From positions 46,875,342 through 46,939,341 of the forward strand of contig NC_091934.1 in assembly GCF_041260155.1 (NCBI RefSeq): 64,000 bases of DNA, in the 5' to 3' direction. The notes under the pieces were generated by a model. That model ran no database searches. It saw nothing but the letters and a program-made list of their open reading frames with translations, and had not been told where the DNA came from. The position numbers were made by a program, and so were the translations under genes. The DNA is from Ptychodera flava. Taxonomy: Eukaryota > Hemichordata > Enteropneusta > Ptychoderidae. This document shows positions 14,401-27,472 of the stretch, piece after piece. Position 1 is the first letter of the stretch, and each line of letters starts with the position of its first letter.

Positions 14401-17400
14401 ATCATCACTCAACCACCATAAAATAGCAAAAGATAGTTGTTCTTCCAAATTTTCTTACACATCAGCTTGCAAAGATAATGAGATCTCTCTGATTGGCTGA
14501 TCAGTTGGTCCTATGCAGAAAGCAGCCTCGGATATGTACAGACTTTCATGATTATATCCTTTTGTATGTCAGTGTTAATCAACCCATATATTTTTTATTA
14601 TCACAGCTGTTATGTGGATGTTATCAAATGCAATCAGTGACTACATGTGGCTGGCCATTTGCTGTGGAATGCTGTCTTCTCTTGTAGCGATATTGATGAA
14701 CGGAAAAGAAAAGTGAGTCAATTTGTTTACAAAGCTTCAGCAAGATTTAAACTGCAACCACAGATCTCATGGAAGAATAAAATGTTCTTTTAACAATGAG
14801 TACATATGAAGCTTTAAGGGTAGCAACAAAATTGCTGAAAGACTATACACAGTTGTTGTTTGATGTTGAATGTTAGCAGAGGCAATTGTTGCAAAGAAAT
14901 TGCCAGAACTTCTAAATTGACTCAAAGAATTCAGCTGTGTAACAAGAGGCAAAATGTTTATGAGGGACTTAGAGGGGACAGAGGGCTTACACAAAGTCAA
15001 AGAAATTCCTTCAGGAGTCTCCTCTTTTTGTTATTTTAATGTGAATTTTTTACTCAAATTTAACATCTTGATATTTTATAAGATTTCCTTTTATGTAAAT
15101 CAGCATAACACTTGGTCTAGCTATATTTCTCAGACATTTCAGAATAACAGTTAGTCTTGCCATATTTCTTTTTCATTTCAGACTTGCCGGTAGAGATGTT
15201 CTCTGTACCTTCATGTGGCTGCTTTCACTAGGTCTATGCACTGAAGCTGTCTTTGTCCACTTTGAATGGTTGCCTTCACGATCAAAAGCACTTTGTGAAA
15301 TCTTTGTTTCTGTCTGTTGTGTTTTTATCTGTGTTTATTGTTTATTTGATGGAAGATCAAGAAAAACGGCAAGATTTATGAAGAAAAGGTACCTATGTCA
15401 TTGTCTTATAATATTCTAAATGATGTTTTCTGTCATCAAGTCCCCAAATTTTGATTTCAACATATTGGTCTAATACTGACGTAAACTCTTGTTTGTGAAG
15501 AATGTGGCATTTTTTTCAGAAATCTTGTGTGATGCATTTGTTATTTAAAATACTCTGTTCAGTCAAACTACTCAGTTCAGTCAAACTACTCAGTTCAGTC
15601 AAACTACTCAGATCAGTCAACTACTCAGTTCAGTCAAACTACTCAGTTCAGTCAAACTACTCAGTTCAGTCAAACTACTCAGTTCAGTCAAACTACTCAG
15701 ATCAGTCAAACTACTCAGTTCAGTCAAACTACTCAGTTCAGTCAACTACTCAGTTCAGTCAAACTACTCAGTTCAGTCAAACTACTCAGTTCAGTCAAAC
15801 TACTCAGATCAGTCAAACTACTCAGTTCAGTCAAACTACTCAGTTCAGTCAACTACTCAGTTCAGTCAAACTACTCAGTTCAGTCAAACTACTCAGATCA
15901 GTCAAACTACTCGGTTCAGTCAAACTACTCAGTTCAGTCAAACTACTCAGATCAGTCAAACTACTCAGTTCAGTCAAACTACTCAGTTCAGTCAAACTAC
16001 TCAGATCAGTCAAACTACTCGGTTCAGTCAAACTACTCAGATCAGTCAAACTACTCGGTTCAGTCAAACTACTCAGATCAGTCAAAATACTCAGTTCAGT
16101 CAAACTACTCAGTTCAGTCAAACTACTCAGTTCAGTCAAAATACTCAGATCAGTCAAACTACTCAGTTCAGTCAAACTCAGTTCAGTCAAACTACTCAGT
16201 TCAGTCAAACTACTCGGTTCAGTCAAACTACTCGGTTCAGTCAAACTACTCAGTTCAGTCAAACTACTCAGTTCAGTCAAACTACTCAGTTCAGTCAAAC
16301 TACTCAGATCAGTCAAACTACTCAGATCAGTCAAACTACTCAGTTCAGTCAAACTACTCAGTTCAGTCAAACTACTCAGTTCAGTCAAACTACTCAGTTC
16401 AGTCAAACTACTCAGTTCAGTCAAACTACTCAGATCAGTCAAACTACTCAGTTCAGTCAAACTACTCAGTTCAGTCAAACTACTCAGTTCAGTCAAACTA
16501 CTCAGTTCAGTCAAACTACTCAGATCAGTCATACTACTCAGTTCAGTCAAACTACTCAGTTCAGTCAAACTACTCGGTTCAGTCAAACTACTCAGATCAG
16601 TCAAACTACTCAGTTCAGTCAAACTACTCAGTTCAGTCAAACTACTCAGATCAGTCATACTACTCGTTCAGTCAAACTACTCGGTTCAGTCAAACTACTC
16701 AGTTCAGTCAAACTACTCGGTTCAGTCAAACTACTCAGATCAGTCAAACTACTCGTTCAGTCAAACTACTCAGATCAGTCAAACTACTCAGTTCAGTCAA
16801 ACTACTCAGATCAGTCAAACTACTCAGTTCAGTCAAACCACTCAGATCAGTCAAACTACTCAGTTCAGTCAAACTACTCGGTTCAGTCAAACTACTCAGT
16901 TCAGTCAAACTACTCAGTTCAGTCAAACTACTCAGATCAGTCATACTACTCGGTTCAGTCAAACTACTCAGTTCAGTCAAACTACTCGGTTCAGTCAAAC
17001 TACTCGGTTCAGTCAAACTACTCAGTTCAGTCAAACTACTCATTTCAGTCAAACTACTCAGATCAGTCATACTACTCGTTCAGTCATACTACTCAGATCA
17101 GTCAAACTACTCAGTTCAGTCAAACTACTCAGTTCAGTCAAACTACTCGGTTCAGTCAAACTACTCAGATCAGTCAAACTACTCAGTTCAGTCAAACTAC
17201 TCAGATCAGTCAAACTACTCAGTTCAGTCAAACTACTCAGTTCAGTCAAACTACTCAGATCAGTCAAACTACTCAGTTCAGTCAAACTACTCAGTTCAGT
17301 CAAACTACTCAGTTCAGTCATACTACTCAGATCAGTCAAACTACTCAGTTCAGTCAAACTACTCAGTTCAGTCAAACTACTCAGTTCAGACAAACTACTC

Positions 17401-20400
17401 AGTTCAGTCAAACTACTCAGATCAGTCAAACTACTCAGTTCAGTCAAACTACTCAGTTCAGTCAAACTACTCAGTTCAGTCATACTACTCCGTTCAGTCA
17501 TACTACTCAGATCAGTCAAACTACTCAGTTCAGTCAAACTACTCAGTTCAGTCAAACTACTCATTCAGTCAAACTACTCAGTTCAGTCAAACTACTCAGA
17601 TCAGTCAAACTACTCGGTTCAGTCAAACTACTCAGATCAGTCAAACTACTCGGTTCAGTCAAACTACTCGGTTCAGTCAAACTACTCAGATCAGTCAAAC
17701 TACTCAGTTCAGTCAAACTACTCAGTTCAGTCAAACTACTCAGTTCAGTCAAACTACTCAGTTCAGTCAAACTACTCAGTTCAGTCAAACTACTCAGTTC
17801 AGTCAATACTACTCAGATCAGTCAAACTACTCAGTTCAGTCAAACTACTCAGTTCAGTCAAACTACTCAGTTCAGTCAAACTACTCAGTTCAGTCAAACT
17901 ACTCAGATCAGTCAAACTACTCGGTTCAGTCAAACTACTCGGATCAGTCAAACTACTCAGTTCAGTCAAACTACTCAGTTCAGTCAAACTACTCAGTTCA
18001 GTCAAACTACTCAGATCAGTCAAACTACTCGGTTCAGTCAACTACTCGGTTCAGTCAAACTACTCAGATCAGTCAAACTACTCAGATCAGTCAAACTACT
18101 CAGATCAGTCAAACTACTCAGTTCAGTCAAACTACTCAGTTCAGTCAAACTACTCAGTTCAGTCAAACTACTCAGTTCAGTCAAACTACTCAGTTCAGTC
18201 AAACTACTCAGATCAGTCAACTACTCAGTTCAGTCAAACTACTCAGTTCAGTCAAACTACTCAGTTCAGTCAAACTACTCAGATCAGTCAAAATACTCTG
18301 TTCAGTCAAACACAGGTAAATTCAATAGAAAGAGCTGCTGCTTGACCTCTACTAAAATCCACTGATCCAAACTACAAACTGTAATGTAAGCCTTTTGAAT
18401 CATTTGTTTTAATGACAAAAATATTTCTGAAAACTTAGGTATTATGTAAATGAAAGGTGGTTTCAAAATGTTAAAATTAATTAGTGCCAAAAATATGAAT
18501 GACAAAGGCAATTTATATATATTAAATATCACAAATGAAATTCCCTGTGCACAGTTGATAAATTTATGCTTTTCATAAGCATCATTTCAGAAAGCTACTT
18601 ATACCACTTCATCATTTTTCAGCCGAAGAAGTTACGACAGTCTTTCAAATATGTCATCACTATCATGTGACAGCAGTCCAGTGAGCTCATTGGCTGATGA
18701 GCAGGAATCTGTGATAACTCAAGAGAATGTATTTATGAGTTCATCCAGCCCCAAGACTGTAGATCTGAGTCACAGAGCAACGCCATCATTACGATCTTTT
18801 GCCTCAACAAGTCAGAAAAACTTGAACTGTAGTTATTTTGAAACAATGTCAGTGAGATCGCAGCCAGTATACAACAATAGAGCTGGATTAGACAACACAT
18901 TGGATGCCATGTCGCTAGGACCACCAACAAATAGAAAGAAACAAGATCCTGGTAAGTTTAATCCTCATTCTCCCAAGTTGTATTTATTTCTATGGTTTGT
19001 GTATGGAGCCTGGTAGAAAGAGGATTAACCTGTCAACCCCCATTGCCTGTGAACAGGTCCACAATGACTGTTGATAACAATGGCATTGGACCAAACCACA
19101 CTGGTTGAAGGGTTGTACATTCTGATTCAGCTGCTTTAGATTTACCAAGCTCAGAAGCTCCTGTTCTCAAGCAACTTGTAGATATACCTTTGCAGGACTA
19201 GTACACCCTCCCACTTCAAGACATCCACTGTCAGAGTTACATATACGACAATCTTCCTGTCACTGACATGTTAACTCACAGCTAGCAAACCCTTCCACCA
19301 ACAGACCACCCCCCTCCTCTCTTTGCTTCCAGCCATGGCCAGCACACCTGTCTAGTCACAGACACCCTCTTCAAGAAAGAGCTCTCTGGCTCACTTTGTG
19401 ACAACCCCACTCTTAGATTTTCCGCACATGTACCCACCTACAGACCTCATTCAAATTCAAACACCCTCCAACCTGCATCCCCTGTTCACACAATAACCCT
19501 AACCCAGCACCTATCAGAGCTGATTCACCCTCCCACCCTCAGATATCATTCTCAAAAGCTATCATACCCTCCATTCCTCTATTCACCTCTCATCCATAGA
19601 TTGTCCCATTCAACACCCACCTAGCACACCATTCCATCCGTAGATATTATCCCATTTAATACCAACCTGGCATACCCTTCCATCCACACACATTATCACT
19701 TTTAGTACCACCTAGCACATCCTCTCATCCATATATAATCCTATACATCACCCAACGAGCACACCCTCTCATCCATATATAATCCTATACATCACCCAAC
19801 GAGCACACCCTCTCATCCATATATTATCCTATACATCACCCAACGAGCACACCCTCTCATCCATATATAATCCTATACATCACCCAACGAGCACACCCTC
19901 TCATCCATATATAATCCTATACATCACCCAACGAGCACACCCTCTCATCCATATATAATCCTATACATCACCCAACGAGCACACCCTCTCATCCATATAT
20001 AATCCTATACATCACCCAGCGGGCACGCCCACTCATCCGTATATAATCCTATACATCACCCAGCGGGCACACCCTTTCATCCATATATAATCCTATACAT
20101 CACCAACGAGCACACCCTCTCATCCAGATATAATCCTATACATCACCCAGCGGGCACACCCTCTCATCCATATATAATCCTATACATCACCCAACGAGCA
20201 CACCCTCCCATCCATATATAATCCTATACATCACCCAGCGGGCACACCCTCTCATCCATATATAATCCTATACATCACCCAACGAGGCACACCCTCTCAT
20301 CCATATATAATCCTATACATCACCCAACGAGCACACCCTCTCATCCATATATAATCCTATACATCACCCAGCGGGCACGCCCACTCATCCGTATATAATC

Positions 20401-22834
20401 CTATACATCACCCAGCGGGCACACCCTTTCATCCATATATAATCCTATACATCCACCCAACGAGCACACCCTCTCATCCAGATATAATCCTATACATCAC
20501 CCAGCGGGCACACCCTCTCATCCATATATAATCCTATACATCACCCAACGAGCACACCCTCTCATCCATATATTATCCTATACATCACCCAACGAGCACA
20601 CCCTCTCATCCATATATAATCCTATACATCACCCAACGAGCACACCCTCTCATCCATATATTATCCTATACATCACCCAACGAGCACACCCTCTCATCCA
20701 TATATAATCCTATACATCACCCAACGAGCACACCCTCTCATCCATATATTATCCTATACACCACCCAACGAGCACACCCTCTCATCCATATATTATCCTA
20801 TACATCACCCAACGAGCACACCCTCTCATCCATGGACAATCCCATTTATCATAATTGTTAATATTGAATTACACAGGTATGTGGTCAGCCTATGCTTCAC
20901 AGTTCAATTCAAAAGTATCACACAGTGTCTCGTTACCAACTCTTCAAAAACAAAAACCACTCATAAGTCCAGCAAGGCTAAATCTTTCCAGTATTTCAAG
21001 AGAGACTAAACAGATACCAACGCAAGACTCAAAAATTTCTACTTCTAAACAGCTGTTTCCAAGTTGTGTCGAAGGTAAGTTAGATTTGAATCAAAGATAG
21101 ACAAAGCCTGACTGCCCTAGATCTGTAAATAATGTTGGTTTCTTTGATAAAGTAATGGGAAATTTCTCAATGTTTACTTCAAGACATCAAAAAGCCACTT
21201 TTTTTTATAAGAAAGTCAACAAGGAATCTGACATTTCAATTGTCCAAAATCGCAAGACCTGTTAACATTTTGAACCCTGACCTCCTGATGACCTATGACA
21301 TTGCATAGAGATTTACCCCAATCAGTATTCACAAGGCTAACAAATCATGAGAGAACAAAAGAAGTGATCCACGACTCAATGAGTCAAGACGTTGATGTAG
21401 CTTATTCAAACCCATTCATCCCCATTTTGATTTGTAGGGGTTGAACTTAATCACGGTCCCACGGACCGTGACTTAATGTTTGATGAGACAAAAATAAATC
21501 TGTACTAAACATATTTAGTAAAAGCATTAATGCGATCTTGCAGACAGATCTGAACTCCTGTTCATTTTCATTCTGTATACATTAACAGCAGTTTCATAGT
21601 TTGATCTATTATTGAACGAGCAGTCAATTTCTTCCAGTGTTCTGTTTCATTCCCCATCAATCAACATTTTGTATAAACCTTTGTTCTTTCACTGGGACAC
21701 TAATGTACTACGAACATTGATTGGGTGTTGTGGAATGAATATTCAATATACAAGGTGATTCAAACCTGAATCTGAATCTGAATTCTCTTCACAGAACAAA
21801 GTACATTCAGCGATGCAGCCAGTCAGAACAGCAACCATTCTAGTGCATCCAGCAATGTGATGTCATCATCTAAAGACACTGGTTTTGATCATAGCAAAGG
21901 TGAGTGCATTTCAATCAAAGAATTCCATTCTATCAAAGCATGTGAATTGGCTCTTTGCCGTACAAAATTGCAATTTAGGGTAAACATTGATGACAAGTTG
22001 AAAACAGGACTTAATGTTAAAGACAGGATTTGGGTGTTACTCAGAGACATGTCCTCTTTAGCGATTGTCTGATGTCAGCTTGTCATCTGTTTGTATCTAT
22101 CTTTCTATTTTTGTTTCTGTAAAAAACTGGAAACAGTTTTGGATATCTCAATGCATGGAAGTACCATAATATCACAATTGTACCTCAAAGACAGTTCCAG
22201 CTGTGTTTCCTTCAAATATGCCAATCATTTCTATCATTAGAACAGTCAGATCATTAGAGTAATTACAGTATATGGTGGGAGGCATTATGGGCCAGTGGCT
22301 AGAGCAGTGGACGCATGATCTTGGAGCCTCGGCATGGCCATGGTGTTGTGTCTTTGAGCAAGGCACTTTATTCCTCATTGCTTCGATCTCCCCACCCAGG
22401 AGTGATGGGTACCTGGTAGGACAGTGGTTGTAATGTGTGCGCTTAGCTCTGCTATGCTGATTGGCTGTACATGTGAGCTGTTGTTTGCTCCCCAGGGAGT
22501 TGAGTGGTATCAAAATTAGGTCCAGTGACCAGGGGTAATAACTGTCAAGCGCCTTGATCACAAGTACTTATGGATATGTGCGCTATATGAGAACCCATTA
22601 CTGTTATTATTATATATATTTAGAGTGTAACTCCATAAGTTATGCATCCAGAACAACCAATAAATTAGTTCAGTTTTCATAACAAAATAACAATTTTGAT
22701 ATTCATTTATTTCAGGTGGCGGCTGTGGTTCTGTTCTGCGTTTGTATGTGTTGGTGATCAGCATCATCATGAACTTTGCACTTGTACTTTATCTGTTTTC
22801 TGATAAAATCAAAGAATGTTGTCTATTATACTGA
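11419..22834 (+). CDS. TMEM201: TMEM201 / Samp1 (NET5), inner nuclear membrane protein, 11 exons
   Basis: Coding exons: 11419-11492, 11833-11950, 12699-12887, 12984-13157, 13990-14131, 14607-14712, 15182-15388, 18623-18951, 20877-21074, 21795-21899, 22716-22834. All have GT-AG borders and matching phases; total 1761 nt, 586 residues. TMEM201 is an inner nuclear membrane protein tied to LINC complexes, lamina and nuclear positioning. An N-terminal helix (about 4-24) precedes the Ima1 N-terminal zinc-binding domain with CxxC pairs C34/C37, C50/C53, C105/C108 and C148/C151; VNCWFCNTDTVVPYGN and NCWDCPRCEQYNGF are near-identical to vertebrates. Four helices follow at about 197-215, 246-263, 277-295 and 305-322, then a Ser-rich nucleoplasmic region (about 340-547) and a C-terminal helix (about 553-576). 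The tandem ATG ATG start leaves a one-residue ambiguity. Introns 7 and 8 contain huge tandem arrays. The orthology is firm. Confidence 0.95.
12031..12216. mobile_element. Foldback MITE in TMEM201 intron 2
   Basis: The ends TAGACTCCCTCACAGCCCCT and the inverted GAGGGGCTCTGAGAGTCTA match imperfectly. Direct repeats CATGGAACA (12022-12030) and CATGGAGCA (12217-12225) flank it with one mismatch, as expected of an 8-9 bp target duplication. No coding capacity. Confidence 0.65.
13315..13488. repeat. 58-bp tandem repeat, 3 copies, TMEM201 intron 4
   Basis: Three nearly identical units contain CACCAGTGGATACACATTGG and AATTGTACTGTAACATTTTA. Confidence 0.95.
13568..13806. mobile_element. Long near-perfect palindrome (about 119-bp arms), TMEM201 intron 4
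   Basis: The left arm begins ATACTATTTATATTGTTTGA and the right arm ends TCAAACAATATAAATAGTAT, with arms matching almost throughout (GACATGTTGAAAGATACTGA, ATGAATGGGTGACCATGCAT) to a centre at TAATGGTCATGACCATTA near 13688. There is essentially no loop. A foldback MITE or palindromic insertion. Confidence 0.9.
15548..18312. repeat. 18-bp minisatellite, about 150 copies, TMEM201 intron 7
   Basis: The unit TTCAGTCAAACTACTCAG, with variants ATCAG and TTCGG, fills about 2.76 kb. Because 18 is a multiple of 3 and the unit lacks stops in most frames on both strands, it gives a 947-codon open frame on the plus strand and several on the minus strand; occasional 1-2 base slips only change frame. Both borders carry AATACTCTGTTCAGTCAAA. 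The flanking TMEM201 exons 7 and 8 splice in correct phase around it, so it is intronic. Confidence 0.97.
18958..19028. mobile_element. 71-bp MITE with TTAATCCTC ends, abutting a TMEM201 splice donor
   Basis: It begins TTAATCCTCATTCT and ends AGAAAGAGGATTAA, inverted complements with one mismatch, and shares its core with the partial copy at 8151-8218. It starts six bases after the exon 8 border (donor GTAAGT at 18952-18957). The TTAA at each end may be a target duplication. Confidence 0.65.
19029..19115. mobile_element. Dispersed short repeat, TTAACCC...GGGTT family, copy 1
   Basis: Contains AACAGGTCCACA, GATAACAATGGCATTGGACC and TTGAAGGGTT. It is homologous to 54752-54845 and 63855-63950. 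It directly follows the TTAATCCTC MITE, in TMEM201 intron 8. Confidence 0.55.
19711..20835. repeat. 44-bp tandem array, about 25 copies, TMEM201 intron 8
   Basis: The unit joins CACACCCTCTCATCCATATA and TAATCCTATACATCACCCAA plus CGAG. Variants with AGCGGG in place of AACGAG, and CACGCCCACTCATCCG, recur in the same order twice, showing that blocks of several units were duplicated together. Confidence 0.97.
21447..21475. repeat. Small palindrome TTAATCACGGTCC / GGACCGTGACTTAA
   Basis: An 8-bp perfect stem CACGGTCC/GGACCGTG with a 3-base loop, flanked by TTAA on both sides. It resembles the palindromic units at 43538-43700. It lies in TMEM201 intron 9. Confidence 0.6.
22270..22615 (+). mobile_element. 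tRNA-type SINE with LINE-like 3' tail, TMEM201 intron 10
   Basis: The head has an A-box-like TGGCTAGAGCAGTGG, followed by the conserved TGAGCAAGGCACTTTATTCC block. The 3' end is CAAGCGCCTTGATCAC, then GTGCGCTATATGAGAACCC and an ATTATTATT-like tail. This head, body and CR1/L2-like tail layout is that of widespread animal SINEs. Intact length about 345 bp. Confidence 0.75.
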
Positions 22835-24010
22835 CAATAGGTTCATATAGTCACAGTCATTACATTCTAACCTCCTACTGACCCAGACTACTCCTTGCCA
22901 ATCTTTCAAATGCTGTTGCCAAGTTACAAGTTGACTCCAGAATGGTATCATAGAACTTGTCAGTGATGTTTGTATCTCAACAACATGTTCATTAGTGTAA
23001 CATTTCTTATCACACACTTTGAATATTTAAAAATGTCTTTCACTGATTCATTGTGCAATCTCACCTATTGATACCATGAAATGATTTCTCTGATTGAAAA
23101 CCATTTAGTGATTTCACCAACTGATATTATTGACATTGAGGGATATCATTGAGTAATTTTATCAGTCATTCGGTGATTTTATCCAGTAATATCCTTCATG
23201 GTTTTATTAAGTGATGTCATTAGATTAGATGATGTGAGATCTTTGAGGGATATCATTGAGTAATTTTATCAGTCATTCGGTGATTTTATCCAGTAATATC
23301 CTTCATGGTTTTATCAAGTGATGTCATTAGATTAGATGATGTGAGATCATTGAGGGATATCATTGAGTAATTTTATCAGTCATTCGGTGATTTGATCCAG
23401 TAATGTCCTTCATGGTTTTATCAAGTGATGTCATTTTGATTAGATGATGTGAGATCATTGAGGGATTTCATCAGGTTGGGTCATTAAATGATGAAATAAT
23501 ATCATTTTAAAAGTGATATTAGTTTTTAATGATAAACATTGCTTTGTCATTGATATCTTGTAAATGCTTTCACTGTCAAACCAACAGTTCTTCAGAGCGA
23601 AACCGGTCCCAGTATTAATAAGTAGCAGTGCATTTAAACAAAACTTGTAATTTGTATGAACTGTGACGACATAAAATTCATTTTTCATTGCTCTTCAACA
23701 ACACATGTACACAAAATGCTGCTACAGTCGTACATAACATCAGTTCCATTGTAGTGTACTTGACTTTGATTACAGTTATTCATGTAAGCAAGTTAATATT
23801 TTGCCAGTAAAAGATTTTATGTGCATTGTTTTTACTGCCATGAAAATTTTTTTTCTGTCATTGAAACATTTTGGTGAATTCTAGTAATTGTATGTACTCA
23901 TAATAATTGTTGATGTCTCGATTATCAGCCATTTTATATGTAATACTGTATTTATCCGAAAGTTGCTATTGTTGTTTTATATTTATTTATATTTACAATA
24001 AAGTTTTCAT
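22835..24010 (+). other. TMEM201 3' UTR with AATAAA signal
   Basis: It runs from the stop codon to the AATAAA at 23997-24002, which is followed by a T-rich GTTTTCATTTGTTATTTC stretch typical of a cleavage region. No better signal was seen nearer the stop. Confidence 0.55.
23138..23470. repeat. 107-bp tandem repeat, 3 copies plus partial, TMEM201 3' UTR
   Basis: Units start GAGGGATATCATTGAGTAAT and include CAGTCATTCGGTGATTT and TTAGATTAGATGATGTGAGA. Copies start at 23138, 23245, 23352 and, partial, 23459. Confidence 0.93.
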
Positions 24011-27000
24011 TTGTTATTTCAAAACTTGCAGTGTGACAAGGTGCTGTTCCTGAAACAAAACTTTGGAAAACAAAAGTGTTATCGCATAGAAATGCTTTGT
24101 TTCATTAATTTTAAACTTTGCCCTTATCATGAAAAGTTCAAAATATTGAAGCACCTTTGTCTAAAATGTGTGTGAATGATAACAAATATTCAATAATTAA
24201 AATATAAAACCAATTGGTTATGGAGCTTTGAGTATCCTCATCAACTCTAAGTACACAGTAGGCAGTCACTTTGCTTATAGGTTGTACCAGCACAAATCTG
24301 GACTCCTACTTAATATCTTCTGTTCTTTGCAAAGTTTTAATCATTTATAAAAATTAATTTTGACCCGTGAAACCAACTGATTGACAGTGTCATTGGTAAT
24401 TGTTTTGGTAGCAATGTGTTCACAATCACAAATGACAAAATGAATAAATTCTAGTGAAAAGCATGGAAGAGGTACGTAATGAAAATATTTACATGATTCA
24501 CATTTTGCAACTGCTATTGGATAACCATACATTTTATCAATCTCTTTATTTTAATGATAAATTTATTCCAACAAAATGGCAAATAAAACAAATCTACATA
24601 ACTGTCGGTGTGTCGAACGAACGAACAAAATTACAAAGCAACTTGTCTCGGAAAAAACTCATTTAACCAGAAAGAAAGAAAGACATGTCATCGTATGAAA
24701 GCGTTCAGGACGGATCCACATAATGTTTATCAATCTTTTTTTCTGAAAGCAAAGTAGAATTTATTCACAAATAGTGGCTTTGATGGTAGATATGTTTACC
24801 ATCAACGCTAAGTGTCATATTTACATAACTGTAAATAAGTAAAGCTAAGGGAAAATGTACTTAAAGAATGTCTTGAATAATAAAGTGATATAATGTGTTC
24901 ATAATGCAGTTTTAACCGTCAAAACGATCTCTTGCTGGTACGCTTTAGAGCAAAGCGCCCTCTATTGATAGCCGCAGGGAAAAACATATTTGATACTGTA
25001 TTGGTTGTCCAGTGCAGACCACGTCGTGAAAGCGAGACAAGTTCCTTGTTCCAAAATTCTCTTGTAGTTTCTTCTCAGTCAAGGACCTACCAGTGTCAGT
25101 GAGTTATTTCTGAGAAATCGTCAACACCCCTTGCCCTGACTTTGAAATGTCCTTGGACCTTCCATGTAAGGTAACACAGTGAAGACTCCAGACACTCTTA
25201 GGACAGATACGCCGGCACATCACCTTTCTCTTCATTTTTTTACCATACTTATACAGTGTGACCAGAAATAAGGATAAAGCTGAATTTCGTCCACTATAGA
25301 AGACAAAAACCTTTTAAAAAAGTACATTTTCAGGTGTTTAAGTTGAAGTTATTAATAAAAAGTTATTTATATAAAACAATTTTCGAAACGAGAAAAAAGA
25401 TCTGCGATATAACATAACTAGATCATGAGTAGACAATTCTCTATGTTAGGCTAATGAATACACTCCATTGAAAATTACTCATTATAAGCTCATTTGCATA
25501 CTTTGACAGCGCTCATGAATACATTGATTCGGGGAAGTGAGCAATAGATGGGCATGAGTTGTTCTTTTAGTGTGATGTGATCATTATTCCGTCACGTCTT
25601 TGGCCATAGTGTTACTACTCCACATCATTGCTGGTTAGGAGTGAGGGTTTTGTTATCCAATAAAAAGAGTCATTGCTTCTCAGCCTTTTAGAAGTTTTAT
25701 GAAATAGGGGGTCCCGTCAGGACTCTAATAAACAGGGGAGGCCATTTCTCCTTACATGTTTTTGGGAAGGAGTTCGTTTCTTTCGCAATTATTGACTTGG
25801 GATATCGCCGACAGAAATGTTCAACTTTTCTCGACAGGAAAACAGTCCATGATTCAGCGACATGAATGAAGCGTTGTAATGAATTCATCTCAAAGGAGTG
25901 GTCACGTGATCAATAGGTTATGAAAACTTCCCTTGGGAGAGGCTTAACATTTTCATTATTTTAGAATGACTGAATCGAATTTATAAATATCCGTTCATGT
26001 TTTGAGTTAGCTTATATATTGCAATGTGGGAAATAATTTGTTACCCATTTTAATTATTTTATGTGAAGCTTTCTGTTTGTCTGACTCGGCGATAGGTTGG
26101 TGTGGATTATTTACTTTCGGCAATAGACATACGAGTAAAGAGGTAGTGATATTCATGATTTTAGAAAATTAAAACGGGAGATGTGTGAAGTTTGCAGAGT
26201 AGTTTTTTAAATCAACTGTCGGTTTTCGTCTGCTTTTACCAGTGATGCATATAGTGCCAGAACTGAGCACGGACCAAGCAACAGATGCATCAAGCGACAT
26301 GGGGAACTCCTCGGAGAATACGTAGACTGGAATTGAACAATGTTTCTGACACAATTTACCACAAACGCTATTCCTAAAGCTACACAGACGATACTGTTAA
26401 TGTTTTTCTTCTGCAATTCAATAATCCTTATGACAAGGTATAAAGTATAACTCCACTGATTTTTCATGCAGATTCCTACGATATAATTTTGACACAACTG
26501 AAGAACAGAGGTCTTTACTCTTCGGTGTTTGTCAAAGGATACGTACCCTTGCCAATAAAAAACAAAATATTTCCTTGGGTAATGTTGATTTGTAAACTAA
26601 AACACCATAGAAGAGCGCAGTCCCAACGACCTAAACCCTTAACCATAATTTTGACAAGAATAAGACAAAATGCCATCACAAAACAGGATCTACCTGGCCT
26701 GTTCTAAAAACTCTACATAAATGTAACTTTATGAACAATATGAATAAATGATCTTCCTCTGCACACAAAAACTATTAAAACGCAGAGTCGGATTTATCCG
26801 GGAAGTTGTTTTGGGCTCATAGCACGTTTTCGCTTACCCGTGTTATCGTTCAGTCTGTCAACATTATAAAAGCGCAGCTTGAAACTCATAATTTGAGGAC
26901 CAGCAATAGAATTTCAGCAAATTTAAAAATAAAAAAATCCAGGATTTTTAACCAACACTTTAAAAAAAATTATACTACCTCTTGTGTCGTGCCTATTGTT

Positions 27001-27472
27001 TAAACCATATCGCTTACTTTCTATATTGGACAGCGTATGCATTCTAGTTATCATCTCGTTTTTACACAAAAGAAGTGTCCAGGAAAATTGGTTATCAGTA
27101 ACCGGTGCTATTTTAGACAAAGAAACCCTACAAAAGAAGAGTCCCCAGCCTGTTGACCAATGCGAAGGAGAAAATTTAAATATTCATAACGTGAGCATCT
27201 GGAATTCACTGGAATGTAAATTGACACAAAGAAAGTGTCAATAAATACACAAAGTTGTCACACGGTAGTCTGTAGGTGTACGCTTTGCCGATGGTTTCGA
27301 AGTACTTCGAAACCAAACGAAATGTAAGGAAAATGTCTGTGGTATAACGAGAAGCACACAGAGACACACATCTTTTATACTAGTCAGAATCTACATTACA
27401 TTACACAAAAAGAACTGAAACAATATACTAAATATTCGAATTAAGCCGTTGCAATATTAACATCTCTTATAG
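24011..27472. other. Intergenic tract, no recognised feature
   Basis: AT-rich, with only short frames lacking recognisable domains. No RNA gene or transposon end was identified. Confidence 0.5.

Noticed and set aside
15502-18345. 947-codon open frame on the plus strand
   Set aside because: It is made of the 18-bp minisatellite inside TMEM201 intron 7; the flanking exons splice in phase around it and the peptide is a pure repeat that shifts frame at unit slips.
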